Below are positions 1-6,872 of a DNA stretch of 8,936 nucleotides, piece after piece. The position numbers and the translations under genes were made by a program. The notes beneath the pieces are model-generated. The model saw only the letters and a list, made by a program, of their open reading frames with translations. It was not told the DNA's origin and did not search any database. Source of the DNA: Myxococcales bacterium (GTDB lineage Bacteria > Myxococcota > Polyangia > Fen-1088); the NCBI GenBank assembly GCA_003159055.1, contig PMLH01000324.1:1-8936 (forward strand), in the 5' to 3' direction. Position 1 is the stretch's first letter; each line of letters starts with the position of its first letter.

Positions 1-1
1 C

Positions 2-160
2 ATGACCCCCAACGACATCGATGGCTGGGACTCCATGGCTCACGTCAACCTCATCGCGGCGGTTCAACTGCGATTCAAAATTCGCTTCGAGACCAAGGAG
101 CTGCGGTCGATTGGGACGGTGGGTGATCTGGCGAAGCTCATCGACAGCAAGACCCCGTAG
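2..160 (+). CDS. Acyl carrier protein, C-terminal part (5' end outside window)
   Basis: The visible 52 residues are the second half of a phosphopantetheine-binding acyl carrier protein. The motif GWDSMAHVNLI carries the serine (codon at 32-34) that would receive the 4'-phosphopantetheine arm. It is followed by the usual helix II and III pattern ending in a loop and a short last helix (SIGTVGDLAKLIDS). An ATG lies at position 2, but the family needs about 30 more residues before the DS motif, so this is almost certainly internal and the gene starts upstream. The MBOAT gene begins 12 bases after the stop codon, so the two are probably co-transcribed. In such a setting the carrier would hold an activated acyl, aminoacyl or hydroxyacyl group for the membrane transferase. 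A polyketide-type role with an FkbH-like or AMP-ligase partner upstream is possible but not visible. Confidence 0.85.
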   Translation: MTPNDIDGWDSMAHVNLIAAVQLRFKIRFETKELRSIGTVGDLAKLIDSKTP

Positions 161-172
161 GCCTCGAATCCG

Positions 173-1612
173 ATGGTCTTCAGTTCGGTTCTGTTTCTCT
201 TTCTGTTCCTGCCCGTCGCCCTCGCCGGCTACCATCTGATCCCCACAATCAGGGCGAAGAACCTGTGGCTGCTGGTGACCAGCCTTTGGTTCTATGCGTG
301 GGGTGAGTTCCGATATTTGCCGTTGCTGCTTGCGTCCATCGGCATCAACTACGGGTTTGGCTTGCTGATTGCCAGCTTTGCCAAGGGCAGCCGCAAGCGC
401 TCACTTTGCCTTTCCCTCGCCGTCACCACCAACCTGGGGCTGCTGGTCTATTTCAAGTACTGGGTCTTTCTTCTTGGCAACTTGAATCCTCTGCTCAAGG
501 CGGTGGGCCTGGCCGTGCACGTGCCGACCATCCCGCTGCCACTGGGGATTTCCTTCTTCACGTTCCACGCGCTCTCCTATCTCATCGACGTTGCTAGGGG
601 TCAGGTCCAGGTCCAGAAGAGTCCGTTCAGGCTGGCGCTGTACATCTCGCTCTTTCCCCAGCTCGTCGCCGGGCCGATCGTGCGCTACGGCCATGTCGCC
701 GACGAGCTGCATACGCGAAGCCGCAGCTTGAACGAGATCGCCTACGGCATTTGCCGTTTCGTTTTCGGACTGACCAAGAAGGTTCTGATCGCCAATGTCG
801 TAGGGGCGACCGCCGACAAATGCTTTGCCCTTCCGCCTGGGTCGTTGACATCCGTGCATGCGGTCCTGGGCGCTGGCTGCTACACGTTGCAGATCTACTT
901 CGATTTCTCGGGCTACTCGGACATGGCGATCGGCCTCGGACGCATGTTCGGCTTCCATTTCCGAGAGAACTTCGACTTGCCCTACTGGTCGACCAGTATC
1001 ACCGATTTTTGGAAGCGATGGCACATCTCCCTCACCTCGTGGTTCCGCGACTACCTCTACGTGCCGTTGACCGGGAACCAGTTCTGGGTTCCGGCATGGC
1101 GTTCCTATTCAGCGATGTTCATCGTCTTCTTGCTTTGCGGTTTCTGGCACGGGGCAAGCTGGACGTTCGTCGCATGGGGTGTCTTGCACGGCATCGTGCT
1201 CATCGCCGAACGGGCAGCCATCCTGAAATGGTTGGACAAGCTGCCTTCGCCAATTCGTCGCATCTACACGCTGATTCTTGTGGTTGCTGGCTGGATTCTC
1301 TTTCGTGCAAACAGCTTCGCCCAAGCCGCCAACTGCCTCCGCGCAGTGGTTCGTGTGAGTGACTGGTTCGGCTTCGATTGGGGCGGCCTCAACGCCGTCA
1401 TCGACGCCGAAGGCTGGCTTGCGGTAATTGTCGGCGTTTTGGCCTCAACCCCTCTGTTGCGCGGACTTGCCGAGCGCATTCTCGTCAAAAAGACGGACGC
1501 CGGCTGGCGCGCGTCGTATTTCGGAACCGCGGTGATCATGTCGTTGCTTGCGTTGTCCGCGATGAAACTGGCCAACAGCTCGTTCAACCCCTTCATCTAC
1601 TATCGCTTCTAG
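173..1612 (+). CDS. MBOAT family O-acyltransferase (AlgI/DltB-like)
   Basis: This 479-residue polytopic inner-membrane protein has the full AlgI-type MBOAT layout. The N-terminus is the family's typical hydrophobic opening (MVFSSVLFLFLFLPVALAGY). Further landmarks are LFPQLVAGPIVRY at about 160-172, FSGYSDMAIGLGRMFGF at about 245-261, and TDFWKRWHISLTSWFRDYLY with His284. CGFWHGASW contains His326, the expected catalytic histidine. By eye there are about ten membrane segments, and the length matches the family (about 460-520). MBOAT proteins transfer acyl groups to hydroxyls on extracytoplasmic sugars: AlgI acetylates alginate and DltB moves D-alanine from DltC. Here the neighbouring carrier protein suggests a carrier-linked donor, while the downstream AlgJ/AlgX-like protein suggests a glycan acceptor; both are inferences. 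The start is preceded by only a weak ribosome site, consistent with coupling to the upstream gene. The true acyl group and acceptor are unknown. Confidence 0.95.
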   Translation: MVFSSVLFLFLFLPVALAGYHLIPTIRAKNLWLLVTSLWFYAWGEFRYLPLLLASIGINYGFGLLIASFAKGSRKRSLCLSLAVTTNLGLLVYFKYWVFLLGNLNPLLKAVGLAVHVPTIPLPLGISFFTFHALSYLIDVARGQVQVQKSPFRLALYISLFPQLVAGPIVRYGHVADELHTRSRSLNEIAYGICRFVFGLTKKVLIANVVGATADKCFALPPGSLTSVHAVLGAGCYTLQIYFDFSGYSDMAIGLGRMFGFHFRENFDLPYWSTSITDFWKRWHISLTSWFRDYLYVPLTGNQFWVPAWRSYSAMFIVFLLCGFWHGASWTFVAWGVLHGIVLIAERAAILKWLDKLPSPIRRIYTLILVVAGWILFRANSFAQAANCLRAVVRVSDWFGFDWGGLNAVIDAEGWLAVIVGVLASTPLLRGLAERILVKKTDAGWRASYFGTAVIMSLLALSAMKLANSSFNPFIYYRF

Positions 1613-1616
1613 GTGA
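1611..1616 (+). promoter_or_regulatory. Ribosome binding site deciding the start of the AlgJ/AlgX-like gene
   Basis: AGGTGA overlaps the last two bases of the MBOAT stop codon and lies 5 bases before ATG 1622. It favours that ATG over the in-frame GTG at 1613, whose own upstream region shows no purine-rich site. Confidence 0.55.
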
Positions 1617-1621
1617 TCACG

Positions 1622-2716
1622 ATGCGCCGCGCGTCCAATGTCCTTCTGGTGGTGACCTTCGCCGCGATCCTGCTGGCCCCGACGGTTGCAAGCCTGGCCG
1701 GCCGCTCTCCCATGGCGGCGCTCGACGAGAATCGGGCGCTTGCGAAACGACCGACGGCATCACTGTGGAGTCGTGATGGTTTTCGTCGGGCGTCGGCGAT
1801 CGCGCAGGAATGGGAGCTCTATTTCAACGATCACTTTGGCTTGCGAAAGTTTCTCATCGGAACCTTCCGACTGGCGACCTTCCATATTCTTCGCGTTTCG
1901 CCTGATCCCGCGGTTGTGGTTGGGAAGTCGGACAGCAAAACCAAGTGGCTCTTCTTCAATGCCCCGGCAAAACGGGATGGTGTCGGATTCGATTCACTGT
2001 TGGGCAAGAAACCGTATAGCGCTGCCGCCATCGCGGCAATCGATGCTAACTTGAAACGAGCAGCCGCCCTGGCTCTTACCAATGGCGTCAGGCTGGTGAT
2101 TGCCGTCTGTCCTGACAAGCAGTCGGTTTATCCGGAATACTTGCCCGCACGATTGCAGCCCAAGCCCGGTGCGACGTCCCGTCTTGATCAGTTCTGGGCC
2201 CTGACGGCAGGATTGGAAGGCGTCACGCTGGTCGACTTGCGGGCGCCACTGAAGAGCGCCAAGGGCGCGCTGGATCTCTACTACCCCAAAGACACGCATT
2301 GGAATCTGCGGGGTGCAGTCATCGGCTATCGAGCCATTGCCAAGGCATTGCAGGCCCAGGATCCGGTGTTTGAGCCGATGCAGGTTGACTCATTGACCTG
2401 GGTTCCGGGCGACCCAGCGGTTGGTGACCTCGCAAGGATGCTGGGCTTGCCGACAATCCGCGGTGATGAGCAACCCCTGGTCATTCTTCCGGCATTGGAC
2501 GTGCTTGGTGGCAAACGACAAGGCAAGCTTTTGGTCCTCGGCGACTCTTTCTTCGAGGGCTTGCGGCCCTTCTTCGAACGCCAGTTCACAGCGACAAAGA
2601 AAATGACCGGCGCACGACGAGCCGGAACCCCGTGGCTCACGCAGGCGTTGCTTGACGCCGAGAAGCCAGACGTCGTCATGGTCGAGTCGGTGGAGAGATA
2701 CTGGACCATGGACTAA
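1622..2716 (+). CDS. AlgJ/AlgX-type SGNH-like acyltransferase accessory protein
   Basis: This 364-residue protein has one N-terminal hydrophobic anchor or signal segment (NVLLVVTFAAILLAPTVASL) and a periplasmic SGNH-hydrolase-like domain. The catalytic landmarks are YPKDTHWN, giving Asp224 and His226, and LGDSFFEGL, giving Ser309 in the GDS block. This is the Asp-His/Ser arrangement known for AlgJ and AlgX, which complete O-acetylation of polysaccharides in the periplasm. I chose ATG 1622 because AGGTGA at 1611-1616 sits 5 bases before it. A GTG at 1613 directly after the MBOAT stop is also in frame but has no ribosome site. The SD overlaps the MBOAT stop codon, so translation is probably coupled. 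The likely role is to pass the acyl group from the MBOAT to the final glycan or to edit it; DltD has a comparable position in the Dlt system. The C-terminus has no clear carbohydrate-binding module, so AlgJ-like fits better than full AlgX. Confidence 0.88.
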   Translation: MRRASNVLLVVTFAAILLAPTVASLAGRSPMAALDENRALAKRPTASLWSRDGFRRASAIAQEWELYFNDHFGLRKFLIGTFRLATFHILRVSPDPAVVVGKSDSKTKWLFFNAPAKRDGVGFDSLLGKKPYSAAAIAAIDANLKRAAALALTNGVRLVIAVCPDKQSVYPEYLPARLQPKPGATSRLDQFWALTAGLEGVTLVDLRAPLKSAKGALDLYYPKDTHWNLRGAVIGYRAIAKALQAQDPVFEPMQVDSLTWVPGDPAVGDLARMLGLPTIRGDEQPLVILPALDVLGGKRQGKLLVLGDSFFEGLRPFFERQFTATKKMTGARRAGTPWLTQALLDAEKPDVVMVESVERYWTMD

Positions 2717-2737
2717 AGGTGAGGACGCAGCCACGCA

Positions 2738-2747
2738 TTGACCCGTT
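2738..2747 (+). promoter_or_regulatory. Shared TTGACCCGTT box upstream of the sigma factor gene
   Basis: TTGACCCGTT stands 27 bases before the GTG start of the sigma gene. The identical 10-mer occurs 27 bases before the lipoprotein start at 5485. The start regions also resemble each other (AGGC followed by RTGAAG). The box may be the -35 element of a promoter recognised by the sigma factor itself, since ECF -35 elements often contain a GAAC/GACC-like core. No convincing sigma70 -10 hexamer lies at the right distance. This is inference from two copies only. Confidence 0.4.
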
Positions 2748-2774
2748 TTCCGCCCTGGCGCAACCTGGATAGGC

Positions 2775-3407
2775 GTGAAGCTGGTCCGGCAAAGTGGTGA
2801 GCAGCCAGGCGCAGGCGGCAAAGCCTGCGATGCTCTCTTGCCCGTGGCGCGCCTTGCCGGCCAGGGGAACAGAAACGCCATGCGCCAGGTCGTGGAGGCG
2901 GTCGCGCCGGCGATGCTGCGCGCGATTCGCAAGGTGATGGAGCACCGCACGGCCGAAGTCGAGGACGTTCTGCAGGACGCGGTGGAAGGACTTCTGCTGG
3001 CGTTGAAGTCATTCAAGGGCGAATGCACGGTCCTGCACTTCGCCTGCCGCGTGGCGGTCTTGTCTGCACTCGCCTTTCGCCGCCGGTCGAGCTTCAGGGC
3101 TCATTTCACCGTCGATGTAGAGAACGCCGGCGAAAACGCACCAACCCAGGAACCGTCCCCCGTCGAGGACGCCTGTGCGAACCGCCGCCGCCAGCTCCTC
3201 GGCTTGCTGCTGGACGAGCTGGCGCCGGCGCAAGCGGAAGTCTTGGTGTTGCATTGTGCGCTTGGATTTTCTGTGGCCGAGGTCGCCGCATCGCTCGGCT
3301 GCCCCGTCGAAACTGTGCGCAGCCGGCTGCGAATCGCCAAACAGGCCTTGCGTGAACGCATCGGAGCCAACAGCGAATGGGCCGAGATCCTGGAGATTCA
3401 ACGATGA
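2775..3407 (+). CDS. ECF-like RNA polymerase sigma factor
   Basis: This 210-residue protein has the two conserved regions of a group IV sigma-70. Region 2 spans about residues 21-104 (VARLAGQGNRNAMRQVVEAV, then EVEDVLQDAVEGLLLALKSF, where the acidic VEDVLQD stretch is the core-binding signature). Region 4 spans about 145-196, with a helix-turn-helix SVAEVAASLGCPVETVRSRL at about 166-185 that would read the -35 element. The linker is short and there is no sigma-3 domain, as expected for ECF factors. I use GTG 2775 because the next start, ATG 2880, would cut off the first helix of region 2; AGGGGA upstream of 2880 makes that a weaker alternative. The stop codon overlaps the anti-sigma start (ATGA at 3404-3407). 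Regulation is probably by the membrane anti-sigma factor, with autoregulation through the upstream TTGACCCGTT box. The signal sensed is unknown. Confidence 0.9.
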   Translation: MKLVRQSGEQPGAGGKACDALLPVARLAGQGNRNAMRQVVEAVAPAMLRAIRKVMEHRTAEVEDVLQDAVEGLLLALKSFKGECTVLHFACRVAVLSALAFRRRSSFRAHFTVDVENAGENAPTQEPSPVEDACANRRRQLLGLLLDELAPAQAEVLVLHCALGFSVAEVAASLGCPVETVRSRLRIAKQALRERIGANSEWAEILEIQR

Positions 3408-4339
3408 CGGGCAGCGAACGCCAATGTCCCGAGGATTTAGTTGTGCGCGCACAGCGCTCGGAGCTTTCCGAGCTCGAGCGACACGCGCTCGACGCTCATC
3501 TCGCCCAGTGCGCCCCATGCCGAGTCGCCTCGACACTGGCCACGTTGTTTGACGCGATTCCAGAGACGCAGCCGGGGGATACCCAGCTCATCGCAAGGGT
3601 GAGGGACAAGACCACGCAAGCGCACCGCCACTGGCGCCGGGGCAGCCTTCAGGCAGCGGCGGTGGTGGCTGTGGTCGTCTTGGGGGGGAGCGTGGCGGTT
3701 GCCGCGTGGATCACGCATCAGAGGACCGAAACGCGAATGGGCGACAAACCGACGTCAGATCCGAACGCATCCCGCACCCCTGCCCGCTCGCAAGGCATGT
3801 CAAAGCCAGCGGCAAAGGTCGAGGTGCCTGCGGCGCGGGAGGCCCCGGCCGCAACTGGCGACGAACCGAAACAGCCCCCCGAAACCGAGCGGAAGCGCAG
3901 GCAAGCAGTGCCTGCCGCAGAGGTTCCACCAACGATCAAGGTTGCACCAACCGTCGCAGAAACCACGCCCGCTTCTCTGTTTACCCAGGCGAATGCGGTT
4001 CGCCGTGCGGGCGAGATGCGCAAGGCGATCGAGCTCTATCAGGCTCTGCGTCGGCGTTTCCCCGATTCCCTGCAGGCGCACTTGTCCGCGATCTCGGAGG
4101 GGGACCTGCTTCTGAGCGAAGGCGATCCTGCCCAAGCGATCGTTGCGTACGGTGCGTATCTACGGGCGGCGCCACAAGGGCCGCTGACGGAAGAGGCGCT
4201 CTTCGGCAAGGCCCGTGGGCTCGCGATGCTCGGCCAGAGCAAAGACGAGAGGCAGACTTGGCAAGAGCTGGCGCGCCGGTTTCCCCGTTCGGCCTACTAT
4301 CCGGCAGCCTCCCGGCGGTTGAAAGAGCTTGCGCCGTGA
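3404..4339 (+). CDS. Membrane anti-sigma factor with zinc-finger N-terminus and periplasmic TPR-like domain
   Basis: This 311-residue protein starts inside the sigma stop codon (ATGA overlap), with GGAG 8 bases before the ATG. The N-terminal cytoplasmic part carries the zinc anti-sigma signature HLAQCAPC (His32, Cys36, Cys39), with Cys8 as a possible extra ligand. A single transmembrane helix lies at about residues 84-104 (AAAVVAVVVLGGSVAVAAWI). Next comes a long Pro/Ala/Lys/Glu-rich linker to about residue 188. The C-terminal part (about 191-311) reads as TPR or BamD/YbgF-like helical repeats, for example LFTQANAVRRAGEMRKAIEL, then GDPAQAIVAYGAYLRAAPQG and SAYYPAASRRLKEL. The likely role is to hold the sigma factor at the inner membrane while the periplasmic repeats sense a partner, possibly the exported product of the next gene. 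An upstream ATG at 3377 is in frame but would overlap the sigma gene further and lacks this SD. Confidence 0.85.
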   Translation: MTGSERQCPEDLVVRAQRSELSELERHALDAHLAQCAPCRVASTLATLFDAIPETQPGDTQLIARVRDKTTQAHRHWRRGSLQAAAVVAVVVLGGSVAVAAWITHQRTETRMGDKPTSDPNASRTPARSQGMSKPAAKVEVPAAREAPAATGDEPKQPPETERKRRQAVPAAEVPPTIKVAPTVAETTPASLFTQANAVRRAGEMRKAIELYQALRRRFPDSLQAHLSAISEGDLLLSEGDPAQAIVAYGAYLRAAPQGPLTEEALFGKARGLAMLGQSKDERQTWQELARRFPRSAYYPAASRRLKELAP

Positions 4340-5451
4340 CGGCGCTCGCGCGCCACAGACGAAGGATCGCGACCCGACGGGGCGCCTTTCTGCTAGCGCT
4401 GTGTCTGGTTCCCCAGGCAGCAACTGCCCAGACCGCGCCGGCACCGTCTTCTTCGTTGCCGATGCGAGCTGAGCTCACGTTGCTTGGTCCCGGCCCCTCG
4501 GCCACCGCGGTGAAGGACGTGACGACTGAGCTACTCTTGCGAGAGCACGTTGAGGTATCGTGGGCCAGCCAAGCGAGCTTTCGACCGCAGGACATCTTCG
4601 AGCGTAGAACAGGAAACCGCAGCGCTGCGATTGCCGTGTGGATCGACTTGTCGGCCTCGGCGGAAGCGCAGCTCTATTTTCGGGATTCCCGCGCCGATCG
4701 CTTCTTCCTGCGTTCCCTGCCGCTTGCTCGGGGCATCGACGAGATGGCGAAGGAGGAAATCGCCCACATCGTGGCGAATGCCGTGTTGGCCCTAAGCAAG
4801 GGAACTGGCGAAACCCTCACGCGCACTGAGGCGCGCGTCGCATTGCACATGCGGTCGGCACAGGACTCGGGACTGGCGGGAGCACCGCCCGAGCCCTCGT
4901 TGCGATGGTCGGCCGCGCTGCTATTGGGCGGACAGCTCCTAGCGCACGAGGTCCCACTGGTGGCCAATACGTCGGGGCTCTTGGCTGTTGCGCATCGCCT
5001 GCCCGGGCGCCGGTCGAACGCTCTCGGCGGATGGGCCAGCTTCGGCTACCAGCTTGCTGCTGACTATCAGGGCACCATGGTCGGGGCAACGGTCGAGTCG
5101 ACTGTCCTGCGTGCAGGCCTACTTTGGATGAGCGAATTGTCTCGCAGGCTGGTGTTGGGGGTCGCTGCGGGCGCTGGGGCGGACCGCATCCGCTACTCTT
5201 CGCAGACGAACCACCAGGAAGTCATCGTCGCGCCTGGAGGCAGCTTCTATGTGCCTGCAATCACATTCTGGGCCGGCCTCGACGTTCGCCTGGTCGGCGG
5301 ACTCTCTCTGACGGTGCACTTGTCCGCCGATGCTCTGCTGGAGAAGGTCCATTTCGATCTTCATGACAGCAGCACCGGACAGGCGGCGCACGTGCTCGAT
5401 CTCTATCCACTCCGTCCCGGCGCTGCCCTCGGGTTGGCGTATGCTTTTTGA
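4336..5451 (+). CDS. Exported protein with unknown N-terminal domain and probable outer-membrane beta-barrel
   Basis: This 371-residue protein begins at GTG 4336, which overlaps the anti-sigma stop (GTGA at 4336-4339), so its translation is probably coupled. The same frame stays open far upstream, but there it only shadows the anti-sigma gene. The first 30 residues form a signal peptide: a basic start (ARHRRRIATRR), then AFLLALCLVPQAATA, with cleavage likely after ATA. Residues about 30-175 form a globular domain of unknown function with alternating strands and a helix (DEMAKEEIAHIVANAVLALS). From about residue 190 on, short amphipathic strands rich in Gly, Ala and aromatics alternate. The protein ends in LAYAF with a terminal Phe, the usual outer-membrane barrel signature. 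Position after a sigma/anti-sigma pair suggests an envelope component or sensor of that pathway. I do not recognise a named family; a periplasmic soluble protein is the main alternative. Confidence 0.75.
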   Translation: MTALARHRRRIATRRGAFLLALCLVPQAATAQTAPAPSSSLPMRAELTLLGPGPSATAVKDVTTELLLREHVEVSWASQASFRPQDIFERRTGNRSAAIAVWIDLSASAEAQLYFRDSRADRFFLRSLPLARGIDEMAKEEIAHIVANAVLALSKGTGETLTRTEARVALHMRSAQDSGLAGAPPEPSLRWSAALLLGGQLLAHEVPLVANTSGLLAVAHRLPGRRSNALGGWASFGYQLAADYQGTMVGATVESTVLRAGLLWMSELSRRLVLGVAAGAGADRIRYSSQTNHQEVIVAPGGSFYVPAITFWAGLDVRLVGGLSLTVHLSADALLEKVHFDLHDSSTGQAAHVLDLYPLRPGAALGLAYAF

Positions 5452-5457
5452 CCCGTT
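5448..5457 (+). promoter_or_regulatory. Second TTGACCCGTT box, upstream of the Cys-rich lipoprotein gene
   Basis: This is identical to the box at 2738-2747 and, like it, is 27 bases before a start codon. It overlaps the TGA stop of the exported barrel protein (5449-5451), so an internal promoter would let the lipoprotein be expressed separately from the operon. It is proposed as a target of the sigma factor encoded at 2775-3407. Confidence 0.4.
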
Positions 5458-5484
5458 CGAGCTGGCCAAATCACTGAGGGAGGC

Positions 5485-6645
5485 ATGAAGCGAACAATCC
5501 AACCATTGGCACATTCCTTCTTCGCCCTTTCACTTGCCGTTCCGGTCGGGCTGGTCGCCAGCTGCAGTGACTCTGGTCACTCGCTGGGAACATCCCTTCC
5601 CTCGGACGGAGGCGGTGCGGATGCATCTCTTCCGAGCGGTGGCGCCGGCGGAGCCGGAGGCGTCACGGGGAGTGGCGGCACTTGGAGCTTGGGCGGCAGC
5701 GCCGGGAGCGGCATCGGCGGCAGGGATGGCGGCGGGTCGGGCGGGAGCTCGGTAGTCGACGCTCCCGTCGTCGGCGGCAGCAACGGCGGAGTGACCGGTA
5801 CGGGCGGGACGGCCGGTGTGACCAGCACGGGCGGGAACGACGGCGGCACGGACGCAACATGCGCGTCGCGGGGTGAGTCCTGCGCCACCCGTTCGTGCTG
5901 CGCTGGTCTGATCTGCAGCAATGCGATGGGTTCCTCGACTTGTCTCGAAAGCTACGCACCGCCGCCGGACAGCGGTACAGGAGTTGGGGGCACCGGCGGC
6001 GCGGGAGGAACGGGAGGCAGCACCGGCGGGAGCGACGGCGGCACGCAATGCCCGCCGCTGCCGTCGTGCAACTGGTGTGGGGGTAAGGACGTGGTCAACA
6101 GCGCCGGTTGCGTGACCGGTTGGCGGTGTGCCAACGGCGCCGATCCTTGCAAGACTGCGGCGTGCAGCTCCTCGGAGCCCTGCGCTACTGGCTACACCTG
6201 CACCAACCAGCTTTGCTGGCCGCTGGGAACCGGCGGTGCCGGCGGCGGTGGCGGAGGATCGACGGGGACGGGCGGGATGAGCGGCAGCGGCGGCGGGACG
6301 GGAACCTATGCCGGCGTCTTGTGCCTCCGCAGCGTCTGCAATTCGGGCGAGGTGTGCTGCGTGTCCCAGGCGTCGCCCACCACCCAGTCGTGCACGGCAC
6401 CAGCAGACTGTGCGGGCGACTTCCAGGTGACCTGCGACGGTCCCGAGGACTGCGGCGGCGCGGGCCACCAGTGCTGCATGCCCTCGGGCGCGATGATTCA
6501 GACGACCTGCACCGCGACCAGCTGCCTGCCCGGGCTTACCATGTGCCACCAAAACACGGACTGCGCCCAGGGCGAGACCTGCTGCTCGATGGTGTCCTAC
6601 GGCTATGCGAACAGCACCTGCCAGACCGGTTCCTGCCCGCGCTAA
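5485..6645 (+). CDS. Gly-rich, Cys-rich surface or periplasmic lipoprotein
   Basis: This 386-residue lipoprotein starts at ATG 5485, just after a strong GAGGGAGG (5476-5483). The signal peptide ends in VASC, a lipobox with Cys27 as the lipidated residue. Three Gly/Ser/Thr-rich linkers (about 37-124, 158-187 and 246-278, full of GGTGG-type units) separate three Cys-rich modules. Module 1 (126-153) has C-x6-C-x4-CC-x4-C-x8-C. Module 2 (189-about 243) has ten cysteines. Module 3 (280-384) has 18 cysteines in three tandem six-Cys repeats. The even Cys counts point to disulfide-bonded small domains displayed on flexible stalks, probably outside the cytoplasm. Myxobacteria encode many such proteins, usually of unknown role. 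The gene follows the sigma operon by 33 bases and shares its upstream box, so it may be part of the same response. Substrate or partner is unknown. Confidence 0.85.
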   Translation: MKRTIQPLAHSFFALSLAVPVGLVASCSDSGHSLGTSLPSDGGGADASLPSGGAGGAGGVTGSGGTWSLGGSAGSGIGGRDGGGSGGSSVVDAPVVGGSNGGVTGTGGTAGVTSTGGNDGGTDATCASRGESCATRSCCAGLICSNAMGSSTCLESYAPPPDSGTGVGGTGGAGGTGGSTGGSDGGTQCPPLPSCNWCGGKDVVNSAGCVTGWRCANGADPCKTAACSSSEPCATGYTCTNQLCWPLGTGGAGGGGGGSTGTGGMSGSGGGTGTYAGVLCLRSVCNSGEVCCVSQASPTTQSCTAPADCAGDFQVTCDGPEDCGGAGHQCCMPSGAMIQTTCTATSCLPGLTMCHQNTDCAQGETCCSMVSYGYANSTCQTGSCPR

Positions 6646-6703
6646 CCGCGCCCGGGAAGAACACGCGCCACTTCTGCCTCAAAGCCGGTCCTGCCAACCC
6701 CGT

Positions 6704-6872
6704 CTAGCAGCCCGTAGTGCAAGTCTCCGCGTCGCCGTTCGGGTGTCTTCGGGACCGGCTGCTGCGTCGCCGCTCGCTTGAATACCTCTAGTATTCGGCG
6801 CTTCGCTGCTCCTTGCATCCGGCCCGAATCCACACCGAACGGCTCGGTCCGACTTGCACCACGGGCTGCTAG
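6704..6872. repeat. 169-bp imperfect inverted repeat between convergent genes
   Basis: Two 82-nt arms (6704-6785 and 6791-6872) face each other around a 5-nt centre. The outermost 22 bases (6704-6725 and 6851-6872) pair with a single mismatch (6716 with 6860), and one more pair extends to 6703/6873. Inside, 6734-6742 pairs with 6835-6843, 6748-6753 with 6823-6828, 6755-6758 with 6819-6822, and the centre GAATAC/GTATTC pairs perfectly (6780-6785 with 6791-6796). Arms begin and end with CTAG. It could be a MITE with CTAG target duplication, two inverted REP-type units, or a structured terminator for the converging lipoprotein and radical SAM genes. No T-tract follows the stem, so a simple intrinsic terminator is unlikely. 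Confidence 0.8.

Noticed and set aside
401..1024. 207-codon minus-strand frame opposite the MBOAT gene
   Set aside because: The opposite strand encodes a textbook MBOAT protein; this product is charged and low-complexity with no motif.
2738..2766. Sigma70 promoter built from TTGACC and a -10 at 2761-2766
   Set aside because: The hexamer at the right spacing (CAACCT) matches the -10 consensus at only two positions, so an alternative-sigma box is the better reading.
2390..3028. 212-codon minus-strand frame across the AlgJ/AlgX-like and sigma gene junction
   Set aside because: It overlaps two well-supported genes and its product has no recognisable domain.
3706..4335. Upstream extension of the exported barrel protein frame to 3706
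   Set aside because: It lies entirely within the anti-sigma gene in another frame and encodes Arg/Ala-rich junk; the signal peptide begins right after GTG 4336.
5530..6552. Long 340-codon open frame on the minus strand opposite the lipoprotein gene
   Set aside because: It mirrors the GC-rich Gly/Cys codons of the real gene, has an Ala/Arg-rich low-complexity product and no signal, motif or ribosome site.
6704..6872. Integron attC site
   Set aside because: The element is an imperfect hairpin of plausible size, but I see no GTTRRRY/RYYYAAC core sites at its ends and no cassette-like neighbours.
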